From CAG-390 sp045543615 (GTDB lineage: Bacteria > Bacillota > Clostridia > Oscillospirales > CAG-272), in contig JAZPXL010000050.1 in the NCBI GenBank assembly GCA_045543615.1, positions 1 to 39,590 of the forward strand: 39,590 nucleotides of DNA, written 5' to 3'. The notes beneath the pieces were generated by a model, which saw only the letters and a program-made list of their open reading frames with translations, had not been told where the DNA came from and ran no database searches. The position numbers were made by a program, and so were the translations under genes. Positions 26,179 through 33,740 of this stretch are shown one piece after another; the stretch's first letter is position 1, and each line of letters starts with the position of its first letter.

Positions 26179-26931
26179 ATGGATACGGTACTTTACGAGG
26201 GCGAGAGCATAATTGACGTAGGCGAGCGTATAAAGCTTATAAGCAACGGACGTGGTCTTCCCTGGGGAACGGACTCCTATCTTCTTGCCGCACGTCTTCG
26301 CAAATTCCAAAGAGCCTGCGAGCTTGGGTGCGGCACGGGCGTTGTCTCCCTGCTTGCCGCCGCACACGGCAAATGCAAGCATATAACGGCTATTGAGATT
26401 GAAGAGGAATCTGCATCCATCGCAAAAAGAAATGTATCGCTCAACGCACTTGACTCTATAATAGATGTAGCAAATCTCGACATAAGAGATGTAAGCGCAT
26501 CCACCTTTGGTGGAGAATTTGATTGCGTTTTCTCCAATCCCCCCTATTTTGTCAACGCAGGAACGAGCAGTCCTGACAGCATCCGTCAATCTGCACGCCA
26601 CGAAATTAACGGTGGTATAGCCGATTTCTGCCGTGCTGCGTCACGCCTGCTTAAATTCGGAGGAATCTTCGTCTGTGTCTTTACAGCCGACAGGGTGGCT
26701 GACCTTTTGTGCGCTATGAGAGAATCAAAGCTTGAGCCAAAGAAGCTGTGCGCCGTTTATCCCGATACGTCATCAAGACCCGCCTTTGTATTAGTTGAGG
26801 CAAAAAGCGGTGCGTCTCCCCGCCTTGATTTTGAGCCTCCACTCTACCTCTACACCGACGATGTAACAAATCCCCGAGTGCGCACCGAGCGCATCACAAA
26901 AATATATGAGAATTGCTCGTTTGAGCTTTAA
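26179..26931 (+). CDS. trmN6: tRNA1(Val) adenine-N6-methyltransferase family (YfiC/YabB-like)
   Basis: A 250-residue Rossmann-fold SAM methyltransferase. The SAM motif is ELGCGTG (48-54), and the catalytic motif NPPY (120-123) is typical of N6-adenine methyltransferases. E. coli YfiC methylates A37 of tRNA1(Val); the Firmicute YabB group is related. In Bacillus the gene sits just after the holB-yaaT-yabA cluster, as it nearly does here. A GGAG lies about 11 nt upstream. The exact substrate is by homology only. Confidence 0.87.
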   Translation: MDTVLYEGESIIDVGERIKLISNGRGLPWGTDSYLLAARLRKFQRACELGCGTGVVSLLAAAHGKCKHITAIEIEEESASIAKRNVSLNALDSIIDVANLDIRDVSASTFGGEFDCVFSNPPYFVNAGTSSPDSIRQSARHEINGGIADFCRAASRLLKFGGIFVCVFTADRVADLLCAMRESKLEPKKLCAVYPDTSSRPAFVLVEAKSGASPRLDFEPPLYLYTDDVTNPRVRTERITKIYENCSFEL

Positions 26932-26961
26932 GACGAGCAATCGAAAGGTAAATAAGATAAT

Positions 26962-27624
26962 ATGAAGCTTAAATATAAATGTCTCGTGCTTGACCACGAT
27001 GACACTACGGTAAACTCCACCCCAGAGGTGCATTTCCCGGCACTGCTTGACACCCTCTCGCATCTGCGACCGGGAACACAGGTTGACTTTGTGGAGTTTT
27101 GCGATTACTGTCTTGACCCCGGCTTCTTCAGATATTGCACCGAAATCCTCTGCTTCAACGAGGAAGAGATGGCGTATGAGTATCGTAATTGGAAGAAATA
27201 CGTTGAGTCGATCATACCAAAATTCTGTACGGGTATGGACAAGATTATCAGACGTCATAAGGAAAACGGTGGTATTGTCTGCGTGGCAACCCACTCTGAA
27301 AGTAACATTATTCGCCGTGACTGGCTTGCGGGTATCGGATTTGAGCCTGACGCAGTTTACGGTTGGGATGCAGGCGAGGGTAAACGCAAGCCCGATCCGT
27401 TCCCCGTATTCGATGTGATGGAAAGATTCTCGCTCTCCTTTGATGACATTATTGTAATTGATGACCTGAAGACAGGACTTGATATGGCAAGAAATGCGTC
27501 GGTTGCATTTGCCTGCGCAGGCTGGGGACAGCCAAGCGAGCGCATCAAGCGTTTTATGATGGAGAACGCAGACCATTATTTCGCCAAAACCTGCGAGCTT
27601 GAGAGGTATCTTTTCGATGAGTGA
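26962..27624 (+). CDS. HAD-superfamily hydrolase
   Basis: A 220-residue phosphohydrolase-like protein. Motif I is LDHDDTT (Asp11, Asp13), later VATHSES fits motif II, KRKPDPFP supplies a motif III lysine, and VIDDLKTG is motif IV. A cap lies between I and II (about 20-105). The substrate is unknown. It lies 30 nt after trmN6, and its stop overlaps the start of the next gene by 8 nt, so the two are likely co-translated. Confidence 0.85.
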   Translation: MKLKYKCLVLDHDDTTVNSTPEVHFPALLDTLSHLRPGTQVDFVEFCDYCLDPGFFRYCTEILCFNEEEMAYEYRNWKKYVESIIPKFCTGMDKIIRRHKENGGIVCVATHSESNIIRRDWLAGIGFEPDAVYGWDAGEGKRKPDPFPVFDVMERFSLSFDDIIVIDDLKTGLDMARNASVAFACAGWGQPSERIKRFMMENADHYFAKTCELERYLFDE

Positions 27625-28408
27625 CACAAAGCGTCTGCTCAGCTTCGTGCGACGAGCAGTTGACGATTATTCAATGATTGAGGACGGTGACAGAATTGCC
27701 GTTGGTATTTCGGGTGGCAAGGATTCCCTTGCCCTTCTTCTCGCGCTCGCCTCTCTTCGCCGTTTCTATCCAAAGCGTTTTGAGGTTGTTGGTATAAGCA
27801 TTGATATGGGCCTTGAGGGTACGGATTTTTCACCTATATCTGAATTTTGTCGCAGTCTTGATGTTGAATATATTGTGATCAAAACAGAGATCTCGAAAAT
27901 TATTTTTGAATACCGTCAGGAGTCAAATCCCTGCTCGCTTTGCGCAAAAATGCGCCGTGGTGCGCTCAACACCGCCGCAAAGGAGGCGGGCTGCAACAAG
28001 GTTGCACTCGGTCATCATTTCGATGATGTTGTCGAAACATTTATGCTAAACCTTTTCTTTGAGGGACGCATCGGCACGTTCTCTCCTGTAACATACCTCT
28101 CAAGAATGGACATCACCGTTATTCGCCCGATGGTCTATATGCCCGAAAAGGACGTAAGATATCTTGCAGGCAAGCTATCGCTTCCCGTGGTTGTATCTAC
28201 CTGCCCTGCTGACGGAAACACACAGCGTGAGGAGATGAAGCAACTGCTATCGAGACTCGAAAAAGAAAACAGAGGACTTCGCTATCGCATCTTCGGCGCA
28301 ATCGTGCGTAGCGAGATCGACGGCTTTGGCCCTCATTCAAGAATGCAAGGTGTCTCGGCCTATGAGGATGGCGACACGGACGAAACGCCACTAGGGCCCG
28401 AGACATAA
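27617..28408 (+). CDS. TtcA/TtuA-type tRNA thiolation protein
   Basis: A 263-residue PP-loop ATPase of the TtcA family, which inserts sulfur at C32 of tRNA via an iron-sulfur cluster. The PP-loop SGGKDS is at 32-37, and the cluster cysteines Cys106, Cys109 (PCSLC) and Cys196 (STCPADG) match the three of TtcA. The ATG at 27617 overlaps the HAD gene; an AGAGG lies about 10 nt upstream. The TtcA and TtuA groups are not separable by eye. A strong terminator follows. Confidence 0.87.
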   Translation: MSDTKRLLSFVRRAVDDYSMIEDGDRIAVGISGGKDSLALLLALASLRRFYPKRFEVVGISIDMGLEGTDFSPISEFCRSLDVEYIVIKTEISKIIFEYRQESNPCSLCAKMRRGALNTAAKEAGCNKVALGHHFDDVVETFMLNLFFEGRIGTFSPVTYLSRMDITVIRPMVYMPEKDVRYLAGKLSLPVVVSTCPADGNTQREEMKQLLSRLEKENRGLRYRIFGAIVRSEIDGFGPHSRMQGVSAYEDGDTDETPLGPET

Positions 28409-28416
28409 ACACAAAC

Positions 28417-28449
28417 AAAAATGGAGTTGCTTTTCGCAACTCCATTTTT
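28417..28449 (+). terminator. Terminator after the TtcA-like gene
   Basis: AAAAATGGAGTTGC pairs with GCAACTCCATTTTT around TTTTC. The T run follows directly. Confidence 0.9.
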
Positions 28450-28553
28450 CATTATATCACAAGAAAATGCATTTGTAAAGAAAAACTTGTGCGTTTTGCA
28501 CACTTTCTACTTATTGAACAAAAATTTGTTGTGAAGTTTTAACAATTTGCATA

Positions 28554-28582
28554 TTGCAATTCCCCATCCCTCGTGCTATAAT
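28554..28582 (+). promoter_or_regulatory. Sigma-A promoter of a probable structured RNA
   Basis: TTGCAA (28554-28559), a 17-nt spacer and a perfect TATAAT (28577-28582). It would start transcription near 28589. No ORF of real length follows. Confidence 0.8.
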
Positions 28583-28588
28583 ATAGAC

Positions 28589-28994
28589 AAGAAAGGATGG
28601 TACGGTCCAATGAAAAAGTAAGAACGGACTATAAGGTAGGATCGAGCACAGAATCATCGGTTTGACGGCGAAAGCCAAACACGGCGGTGTGACGCATAAA
28701 ATATAAATATAAAGGATAAAAGGAAAATCCAAAAAGACAAACCGAGTGCAATAAAGATACCGAGCCTGTATAGTCAGAAGAACCACCTTTTGCGAGAGAC
28801 GAAAGCCGAACATAAGGAAATTCTACTTAAAGAATGTGCGAAAAAGGAAAGAGTTCGGAGCTGAAAATTTAGTGCAAAAGGGCCTTCCATTTTAAGAAAG
28901 AGAGGAATAAAAAAGATGTTAGATATCAAGAGCGAGGCGAAATGACCCTTGGCTGTGAGACGAAAAGCTTACGGTCAAGGGTCATTTCATTTTT
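28589..28994 (+). ncRNA. Candidate ~400-nt structured noncoding RNA (class not identified)
   Basis: A promoter-terminator unit without an ORF. Hand folding gives nested helices: P1 28594-28600/28887-28893 with 28604-28606/28882-28884; P2 28627-28633/28769-28775 (7 Watson-Crick pairs); P3 28657-28664/28738-28745 (8 bp) plus 28646-28649/28746-28749; a GAAA-tetraloop hairpin at 28667-28676; P4 28786-28794/28873-28881 (9 bp); P5 28806-28811/28853-28858. No crossing pairs are needed. A tail with a small ORF (28916-28945) leads into a 21-bp terminator hairpin at 28939-28988. It does not look like tmRNA, RNase P, 6S or SRP RNA. Confidence 0.72.
28939..28994 (+). terminator. Terminator of the structured RNA
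   Basis: A continuous 21-bp stem (28939-28959/28968-28988, a few G-U pairs) with an 8-nt loop, followed by ATTTTT. Confidence 0.88.
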
Positions 28995-29041
28995 GTCTTG
29001 AATATGGTCTTTTTTATTTTTCAAAAAAATTTTTAAAAAAT

Positions 29042-29091
29042 CAGTTTTTTGTGACAAAGTCACGGAAAAACTCTGTTTTTTGTGATATAAT
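29042..29091 (+). promoter_or_regulatory. trxA promoter region with a direct repeat
   Basis: An extended -10 (TGATATAAT, ending 29091) lies 32 nt before trxA, without a clear -35. GTTTTTTGTGA occurs twice, 30 nt apart (29044 and 29074). A small inverted repeat, GTGAC-AAA-GTCAC, lies at 29051-29063. These are possible regulator sites. Confidence 0.5.
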
Positions 29092-29122
29092 GAGTATAGA
29101 AAGAAAAAAGGAGGACATAAAA

Positions 29123-29431
29123 ATGTCAGTAATTTTAGTTAATAAAAATAATTTCAAAGAAGAGGTTCTCGACAGCTCTCTTCCCGTTCTTGTAGATTTC
29201 TACGCAGATTGGTGCGGCCCCTGCCGTATGCTTGCACCCGTCCTCGCCGAGCTTGCAGACGAGCATCCCGAAATCAAGGTTGCCAAGATCAACGTTGACG
29301 AGGAGGGCGAGCTTGCCCTCAAGTTTGAGGTTATGAATATTCCGTCCCTCTTCGTTATCAAGGACGGTAAGGTTACGAACCGTGCGCTTGGAGTCAAGAC
29401 GAAGGCACAGCTTCTTGCACTCTTTGAATAA
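29123..29431 (+). CDS. trxA: Thioredoxin
   Basis: A 102-residue protein disulfide reductant. WCGPC (30-34) holds redox Cys31/Cys34; the cis-Pro lies in NIPSLFV. The ATG at 29123 has AGGAGGA 8 nt upstream, so the longer frame beginning at 28949 is not the gene; it would read through the terminator. trxB follows after 8 nt, forming a complete thioredoxin system. Confidence 0.96.
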   Translation: MSVILVNKNNFKEEVLDSSLPVLVDFYADWCGPCRMLAPVLAELADEHPEIKVAKINVDEEGELALKFEVMNIPSLFVIKDGKVTNRALGVKTKAQLLALFE

Positions 29432-29439
29432 CAGGGAAA

Positions 29440-30375
29440 ATGCAGGACAAAATTTTTGATTGCGTCATAATAGGTGGTGGCCCTGCCGGTTACACATCGG
29501 CACTCTATGCCACAAGAGCCGGGCTCTCCACCCTCATTATCGAAAAGTTTTCCCCGGGTGGACAGATGACGCAGACGATGGAAATTGACAATTACCCGGG
29601 CTTTGATGATGGCGTTGACGGCTTTACTCTCGGCGAGAAGATGAAACGAGGAGCTGAGCGTTTCGGAGCTGAGACCATCAGAGCCGAGGTGCTCGCAGTT
29701 GATCTTGACACACAGCCTCGCAAAATCGTCACAGACAGTGGGGACTTCTTTGCTCACTCACTTATAATCGCAACGGGAGCTGAACACAAGCATTTGGGAG
29801 CTGATGGTGAGGAGGAGTTTCTCGGGCGTGGCGTTGGATATTGCGCCGCCTGCGACGGAATGCTCTACCGTGGCAAAACAGTTGCAGTTGTCGGTGGTGG
29901 AAACAGCGCGACGGCAGATGCTGCCCTGCTCTCCAAGATCTGCAAAAAGGTCTACCTAATCCATCGCCGTGATACCCTGCGTGGCGAGAGGATAAATACC
30001 GAATACCTGAAAAACGCCCCAAATGTTGAGTTTATTCTCAACAGCGAGGTCGTTCTTATTGAAGGCGAGAGAAAAATTTCCTCTGTAAAAATCAAGAACA
30101 ACAAAACGGGCGATATCTCAGATCTACTCATTGATGGTTTGTTTATCAGCATTGGCAGGCGTCCTGTAAGCGAGCTGTTTGCGTCCACTCTTGCGCTTGA
30201 CCCCTCCGGCTACATCATAGCCGACGAGAGCACCAAAACAAATATTGACGGCGTGTTTGCCGCAGGGGATGTTCGCACAAAGCCCTTTAGGCAGATAGTA
30301 ACTGCCACGGCAGACGGTGCTACCGCAGCACATTTTGCCGAGGAATATATATCAAAAATTTCATCTAACGGTTGA
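29440..30375 (+). CDS. trxB: Thioredoxin reductase
   Basis: A 311-residue flavoenzyme that reduces thioredoxin with NADPH. The FAD motif GGGPAG is at 12-17; the redox pair CAAC is Cys135/Cys138. The NADPH motif GGGNSATAD (152-160) and HRRD (175-178) are intact; the HRRD arginines favour NADPH. The second FAD motif AAGDVR is near the C terminus. The start is 8 nt after trxA. The stop overlaps a terminator. Confidence 0.96.
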   Translation: MQDKIFDCVIIGGGPAGYTSALYATRAGLSTLIIEKFSPGGQMTQTMEIDNYPGFDDGVDGFTLGEKMKRGAERFGAETIRAEVLAVDLDTQPRKIVTDSGDFFAHSLIIATGAEHKHLGADGEEEFLGRGVGYCAACDGMLYRGKTVAVVGGGNSATADAALLSKICKKVYLIHRRDTLRGERINTEYLKNAPNVEFILNSEVVLIEGERKISSVKIKNNKTGDISDLLIDGLFISIGRRPVSELFASTLALDPSGYIIADESTKTNIDGVFAAGDVRTKPFRQIVTATADGATAAHFAEEYISKISSNG

Positions 30376-30396
30376 CCGTACGGTCAACCGTTTTTG
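30367..30396 (+). terminator. Terminator of trxAB
   Basis: A perfect palindrome, AACGGTTGACCG/CGGTCAACCGTT, followed by T5. Its left arm includes the trxB stop codon. Confidence 0.9.
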
Positions 30397-30408
30397 CTCC
30401 TCCCTTGG

Positions 30409-30437
30409 TTGACAAGAGGGGGATTATTTGCTATAAT
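30409..30437 (+). promoter_or_regulatory. Sigma-A promoter of malQ
   Basis: TTGACA (30409-30414), a 17-nt spacer and TATAAT (30432-30437), both perfect, lie 31 nt before the malQ ATG and directly after the trxAB terminator. Confidence 0.88.
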
Positions 30438-30468
30438 ATCAATAACAAAACCATCTACGGAGACAAAT

Positions 30469-31905
30469 ATGAAAAGATCAAGTGGAGTGCTTATGCACGT
30501 CTCTTCCCTTTGGGGAGACTATTCCGAGGGCTCGTTTGGACAGTGCGCTCGGGAATGGATAGATTTTCTTGCTGACTGTGGCTTTTCCTATTGGCAGACT
30601 CTTCCCTTCTGCCTGACCGACGAGGCAAACTCGCCCTATAAATCATACAGCGCATTCAGTGGCAACCCCTTCTTCATCGACCTGCCCCTGCTTCGCAGCG
30701 TAGGGCTTATTACCGACGAAGAGCTTGCCTCAGCAAGACAGGCCACACCGTACTATTGCGAATTTGACCGTCTGCAGGCCGAGAGAATGGCTCTGCTTAA
30801 AAAAGCTTCAGCCCGAATGGATAACTACGCCCCCGTGGATGAGTTTATCTCTGCACACAGAGGAGTCGAGCTTTTCTGTCGTTATATGGCACTGAAAAAA
30901 GCAAATGACAACAAGCCGTGGAACGAGTGGACGGTAAGCGAATACGATGAGGGTGAGCTTCGTCTTTGGAAATTTACACAGTTCGTGTTCTTTACCCAAT
31001 GGGCAGAGATCAAGGCATACGCAAACAAAAAGGGCATCTCCATAATAGGAGACATCCCGATATATGTTGCCGCCGACAGCGCAGATGTTTGGGGCGCACC
31101 AGAGCAGTTTTTGCTTGATGAGGACGGCACACCCTCGTCAGTTGCCGGAGTTCCACCCGACTATTTTGCAAAAGATGGACAGATGTGGGGAAATCCTCTC
31201 TACGATTGGGATTATATGAAAAAAGACGGCTACTCCTGGTGGCGTGAGCGAATGAGCTTTATGCTTGAGATTTTCGACGGCGTGCGCATCGACCACTTCA
31301 GAGGTCTTGAGGCTTATTACAGTATCCCCAAGGGTGAGACTACTGCCAGAAACGGACATTGGGAAAAAGGGCCGGGGATGGATCTCATAAACGCCCTCGC
31401 TCCTTTCTGCAAGGACAGACTCATTATCGCTGAGGATCTCGGTGACATCACACCCGAGGTCGAAGAGCTTGTGAAAAACAGCACCTTCCCCGGTATGCGT
31501 GTCTTTCAGTTCGGCTTCCTTGGTGGAAGTGATTGCCCACACACGCCTCACAATTATCCCGAAAACTCCGTTGTCTACACGGGAACTCACGATAACAACA
31601 CCCTCCTTGGATTTGTCTGGGAGATGGACGGCGCATCACGGAGGCGTGTGTTTGACTATTGTGGATACGAGGGAGACGATCTCGACCGTTGCTATGACGC
31701 TATCTTCCGTACCGTATTTGCGTCACACAGTGGCCTTCTGATGCTTCCCGTACAAGATCTGCTTCTCTATGGCTCTGACACGAGAATCAACAAGCCGGGC
31801 GTCCCTGTCGGCAACTGGTCATACAGGCTCACACGAGAGCAGTTTTATTCCATTGATCGTGGAAAATTCCGTTATTGGAACTATCTCTACGGACGCTCAA
31901 GATAA
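30469..31905 (+). CDS. malQ: 4-alpha-glucanotransferase
   Basis: A 478-residue GH77 amylomaltase that transfers maltodextrin units between chains. The active-site residues are Asp275 (GVRIDHFRG), Glu322 (IIAEDLGD) and Asp375 (TGTHDNNT). The start at 30469 has CGGAGA 7 nt upstream and lies behind a perfect promoter; the frame extends further upstream without support. It is separate from the glg operon but completes the same pathway. Confidence 0.95.
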   Translation: MKRSSGVLMHVSSLWGDYSEGSFGQCAREWIDFLADCGFSYWQTLPFCLTDEANSPYKSYSAFSGNPFFIDLPLLRSVGLITDEELASARQATPYYCEFDRLQAERMALLKKASARMDNYAPVDEFISAHRGVELFCRYMALKKANDNKPWNEWTVSEYDEGELRLWKFTQFVFFTQWAEIKAYANKKGISIIGDIPIYVAADSADVWGAPEQFLLDEDGTPSSVAGVPPDYFAKDGQMWGNPLYDWDYMKKDGYSWWRERMSFMLEIFDGVRIDHFRGLEAYYSIPKGETTARNGHWEKGPGMDLINALAPFCKDRLIIAEDLGDITPEVEELVKNSTFPGMRVFQFGFLGGSDCPHTPHNYPENSVVYTGTHDNNTLLGFVWEMDGASRRRVFDYCGYEGDDLDRCYDAIFRTVFASHSGLLMLPVQDLLLYGSDTRINKPGVPVGNWSYRLTREQFYSIDRGKFRYWNYLYGRSR

Positions 31906-31940
31906 AATAAAAGCGACTCTCCGAGTCGCTTTTATTTATT
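31906..31940. terminator. Terminator of malQ, next to the IS insertion
   Basis: AATAAAAGCGACTC pairs with GAGTCGCTTTTATT, with T-rich tails on both sides, so it works both ways. The right tail contains the left copy of the IS target duplication. Confidence 0.88.
31933..31940. repeat. Left target-site duplication of the IS1595 element
   Basis: TATTTATT, identical to 33733-33740. Eight base pairs is the usual IS1595 duplication length. Confidence 0.85.
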
Positions 31941-32031
31941 GGCTCTGTCACTTAATATGACTGATTTTTAGCACTTTTTGTAGAGGAGAGTATTTTCTCT
32001 CCTCTACTCGACATATTGGAATTGTCTTATC

Positions 32032-32445
32032 TTATTTCAATCCGTAGTGGTCCTTAATCGATTTGGAGCAGATTGCCTTTCCCTTGAGTTTAATGCTTTC
32101 AACAACAGCAAACAACGTTTCTTCATCAACATCCTTGTCAATGACGAGAACACCATAGCCGGTACAGGTCAAAGTCTGTCCCTTCTTCTTTCGGCTTTCT
32201 ATGTAAGCAGCATCCAAATTACAGACACCTACAAACCAGAAGTTTGGGTCTTCCTCTGCCTCTATGTGATTGTCTATAATTCTATCAAGTGTTGCTTGGT
32301 GTTTTTGCAATCCCTCCCGCACAGCTTGGTTAATAAAATCGCTACGGTTAGAGTAATAACCATTATCGACCAATAAGTCGATGTTCGACAAGGTTGACGT
32401 GTTAATATTCACAGAAACCTTTTCGCTAAAATTTTCATTTGCCAT
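32032..32445 (-). CDS. Ribbon-helix-helix (CopG-type) repressor, IS passenger
   Basis: A 137-residue DNA-binding protein. Residues about 7-45 are an RHH fold (KVSVNINTSTLSNIDLLVDNGYYSNRSDFINQAVREGL). The C-terminal part (about 68-137, FWFVGVCNLDAAYIE to SKSIKDHYGLK) is a conserved companion domain I recall from archaeal and clostridial regulators, ligand unknown; it is not an obvious NikR metal site. The start at 32445 has GGTGG 7 nt upstream; the ATG two codons before is too close. The palindrome at 32461-32490 is a probable operator. Confidence 0.85.
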   Translation of the reverse strand: MANENFSEKVSVNINTSTLSNIDLLVDNGYYSNRSDFINQAVREGLQKHQATLDRIIDNHIEAEEDPNFWFVGVCNLDAAYIESRKKKGQTLTCTGYGVLVIDKDVDEETLFAVVESIKLKGKAICSKSIKDHYGLK

Positions 32446-32460
32446 AATCATACCACCTTT

Positions 32461-32490
32461 CTATATATGCTCTGATTGGAGCATATATAG
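32461..32490. promoter_or_regulatory. Palindromic operator of the RHH gene
   Basis: CTATATATGCTC (32461-32472) and GAGCATATATAG (32479-32490) are perfect 12-bp arms with a 6-nt spacer. It directly follows the -10 box, covering the transcription start, so a repressor bound here would block initiation. Confidence 0.78.
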
Positions 32491-32519
32491 AGTATAACAC
32501 ATGCGAGAATTATTGTCAA
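32491..32519 (-). promoter_or_regulatory. Sigma-A promoter of the RHH gene
   Basis: On the minus strand TTGACA (32519-32514), a 17-nt spacer and TATACT (32496-32491), touching the operator. Confidence 0.82.
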
Positions 32520-32615
32520 GTGTATTAAGAAATTTTTTAACAAAATTCAAACAACTACTTGATATTCGTGTACTTTAATGTATTTGTCGGCTACGCACAT
32601 CCAAAAAATTCAAGT

Positions 32616-33651
32616 TTATGCAACTAACGGAAGAGCAGGACGATCTGACAAACTGCTGTTCCGATCAGTTTTTACTGTAGTTAACACATAGCTTAATAAG
32701 ATAGCACGCTTCTCAACGTCACTTTCCTTGGCGTAGTTAACAAAGTTGTGCCAAATAAGGTAGTTGTTCAGATACTTTGTATATACGCCGTTAAAGCTCT
32801 TCATAAAGCGTTTGAGTTGGCTATGATAGCTATTTATGTGTTGAATATTATAAATGCCTTTCTTGGCTTTGCCTGTCTTTAACTGCACTAACTCAATACC
32901 GTTTGCATTAGAAAAACGTACGTAAGAGTTCATTTTATCGGTTACAAGCGTTGCGGACGTCTATGCGACCATCATAAATCTCGTGGAGATCCTTGGTCGA
33001 TACTCTTCCCGTATTAGAAACTTTGGCAATTGACATACCGCTTCTATTTGCCGCACAAGGTACGCAAACCTTCTCGCTCGACAAACCACGTACATGCGTT
33101 GAATTGCCTCTTTTGTGCGGCTCGCGAGGCATTGTAAACTTCTTGCTCTTTTTATGGTTGCCTTTATAAGATATGGTGAAAAAGGTTTCATCAGCCTCGA
33201 CAATGCCATCAAGGATTACATCGTTAGCCATGTTTTGAAGGGCATCCAAAATCTTGTGTCGCCAAGCAAATGCTGTATTTCTATGAATACCACATTCTTC
33301 TGCAGCTTTGCGAACGGAAAAGCCGTTCAGCATGCAATCAACGTATTTAATCCATACGTTAAGGTCTTTACGTGTTCCAGACACGATGGAATTGGTTGTA
33401 ATAACAAACGATTTGCCACAATCTTTACAGATATACTTTTGAGTACCGTCTTTTCTTTTGCCGTTGCGAACAACGTGAGTAGCACCACAAACAGGGCAAA
33501 CGCGACCATTAGCAAACCTTTCTTTTGTAACAAACTCTTCGATACTTATGGATTTTGTAAAAGTTTTGCTAAAAAGGATTGTTTTAAGACGCTCTTGATC
33601 AGCGGGGCTTAACTTATCGATTTTATCTAAAATATCTTTAATAGCAGACAT
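32616..33651 (-). pseudogene. IS1595-family transposase, frameshifted
   Basis: The N-terminal part (33651-32935) has a zinc ribbon (CPVCG...CKDCG), a helix-turn-helix (VRKAAEECGIHRNTAFAWRH) and the first catalytic Asp (VEADETF). The C-terminal part continues in another frame with VTDKMNSYVRF (second Asp) and INSYHSQLKRFMKSFNG..YLIWHNF, the usual DDE/DDN end. The two halves join if about one base is removed near 32951-32957; otherwise the first frame ends at 32935. No slippery sequence was seen at the join, so it looks like an inactivating change rather than programmed frameshifting. Confidence 0.87.
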
Positions 33652-33732
33652 TGAAATCAACTCATATGTTTTTATCTACTATTATTATAGCATATTTTTA
33701 TGAAAAAACAAACCATTTAGTGTGACATAGCC

Positions 33733-33740
33733 TATTTATT
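33733..33740. repeat. Right target-site duplication of the IS1595 element
   Basis: TATTTATT, identical to 31933-31940. Its last T is the first base of the TAA complement that ends the neighbouring gene. Confidence 0.85.

Larger units (their letters stand above)
31941..33732. mobile_element. IS1595-family element carrying a repressor passenger gene
   Basis: The 1792-bp element has ends that are imperfect inverted repeats: GGCTCTGTCAC at the left and, read inward, GGCTATGTCAC at the right, with scattered matches further in. It is flanked by 8-bp direct repeats TATTTATT. Inside are an IS1595-type transposase (zinc ribbon plus ADE..VTDK region, frameshifted) and a ribbon-helix-helix gene with its own promoter and operator, both on the minus strand. 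IS1595 elements with passenger genes are known. It sits between the malQ terminator and the stop codon of the 33740-34057 gene. Confidence 0.88.

Noticed and set aside
28589..28994. Reading the structured RNA as tmRNA or RNase P RNA
   Set aside because: No CCA-ended tRNA-like domain or tag frame, and none of the conserved RNase P core (GAGGAAAGUC, ACAGAA) is seen.
28949..29122. N-terminal extension of the trxA frame
   Set aside because: It begins inside the terminator hairpin of the upstream RNA, and a strong AGGAGGA lies before the ATG at 29123.
32446..32451. ATG at 32451 as the RHH start
   Set aside because: The ribosome site abuts it; the ATG two codons later is at normal spacing.
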